A stretch of DNA of 64,000 bases. It comes from Numida meleagris. Taxonomy: Eukaryota; Chordata; Aves; Galliformes; Numididae. Under the pieces are notes generated by a model, which saw only the letters and a program-made list of their open reading frames with translations, did no database searches and was not told the DNA's origin. Shown in pieces: positions 63,591-64,000 of this stretch. The number at the start of each line of letters is the position of its first letter. Position 1 is the first letter of the stretch. The stretch lies in NCBI RefSeq assembly GCF_002078875.1, contig NC_034409.1, positions 62,720,703-62,784,702 on the forward strand, written 5' to 3'. A program made the translations under genes and the position numbers.

Positions 63591-63764
63591 CTGTCTTCGT
63601 AATGTTGAGGACTGTACTGGTGCATTCTCCTCAAACTTGGCCAGTAGCTGGGTTGCCATGGACTTGACTTTGTTCTGATTCCCAATGGCAGCATCAATTC
63701 TCCTCTCTGTCAGGGCGCTCACCAGTGTAGGTCTTTCTTCTCTGTAGCTTCGAGGAATGTCCTC
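63591..63764 (-). CDS. MICAL3: MICAL3 exon W1: linker after the CH domain
   Basis: This exon encodes 58 residues, starting EDIPRSYREERPTLVSAL and ending with LRRQ. It is 174 bases long, phase 0 at both ends, with acceptor gatag and donor CAG/gtagga. It contains GNQNKVKSMATQLLAKFEEN, a predicted helical stretch that in MICAL family members follows the CH domain and leads into the disordered linker before LIM. This is the first coding segment of the gene seen in the window. The preceding intron runs off the right edge. Confidence 0.88.
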
Positions 63765-64000
63765 CTATCAATCAGTGAGATCAACATTGAACAAATACAT
63801 CCGAATCACCTTTTCCACTCTTCCTCTTTGCTGTACTAGGTTTCTACACTGTACAAAACAGATCTAATACTTTGCATTTAAAAGCTCGCATTTTAGTTTT
63901 CTTTGGTATGCCATCAAAAGCTTGGATAAACTTTCCTCATTTTTCCAACCTTACTTGATACACTTACCTACCAAAGAGACCACAGTTGAAACACCCTCAT

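Larger units (their letters stand above)
1..64000 (-). other. MICAL3: MICAL3 gene, internal and C-terminal portion (partial at both ends)
   Basis: All coding exons found in this window belong to one minus-strand gene. The LIM exons (ending in GKFYCKPHYCYRLSGYAQ), the segment GTPERIELENYRLSL, the segment VPWKEAVRIHALLKGKSEEE, the motif EEFWMKSAEIRRSLGLTPVD and the motif LSFSEDSDLSSDDVLE match what I recall of vertebrate MICAL3, in the same order. MICAL proteins have an N-terminal FAD monooxygenase domain that oxidises actin, then CH and LIM domains and a C-terminal bMERB coiled coil that binds Rab8-type GTPases. MICAL3 is known for docking and fusion of Rab8 exocytic vesicles with ELKS and for a role in cytokinesis. 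Here the monooxygenase and CH exons are missing on the right and the bMERB exons on the left. The chosen exons have AG/GT borders and continuous phase throughout. Confidence 0.93.

Noticed and set aside
1..64000. CRISPR arrays, operons, prophage or bacterial-type systems
   Set aside because: No regular spaced repeats, no dense coding and no ribosome-binding sites; gene structure and repeats are those of a bird genome.

Overview
The window is a piece of bird genome and most likely comes from a galliform such as chicken. CR1 LINE fragments dominate the recognisable repeats, with the typical avian CR1 3' end at several places. There is also a probable solo LTR and an AT-rich intronic background. 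No prokaryotic-style gene, CRISPR array, rRNA or tRNA gene was seen.

Only one gene is visible. It lies on the minus strand and spans the whole window, so transcription runs from 64,000 down to 1. It is the middle and C-terminal part of MICAL3, a flavoprotein monooxygenase of the MICAL family that disassembles actin and takes part in vesicle trafficking. Sixteen well-supported exons and one putative extra exon (called W1 to W17 here, in transcription order) can be joined with consistent reading phase. Without the putative exon W4 they encode about 1,260 residues. The order is: the linker after the CH domain (W1-W6, 63,764 to 47,807), the LIM domain (W7-W8, 47,140 to 43,944), a disordered linker (W9-W10), a Glu/Asp-rich segment (W11), more acidic linker (W12-W15), a 1,858-base exon rich in Pro, Ser and Lys (W16, 5,551 to 3,694), and the segment just before the C-terminal Rab-binding coiled coil (W17, 2,817 to 2,723). 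The catalytic monooxygenase and CH exons lie beyond the right edge. The last exons, coding the bMERB coiled coil, lie beyond the left edge.

Introns fill about 94% of the window. The largest (24,728-42,742) is 18 kb. A repeat-rich stretch from 18.6 to 26.4 kb and around 28.7-29.0 kb carries five CR1 copies in both orientations, a 514-base probable solo LTR and a much older, decayed CR1-like element.

No new biological system was found. The observations most worth a second look concern splicing: a run of frame-preserving exons (W2, W3, putative W4) between the CH and LIM domains that may be isoform-specific, a 48-base exon-like segment in the large intron that would introduce an immediate stop codon, and a tandem NAGNAG acceptor at W2.
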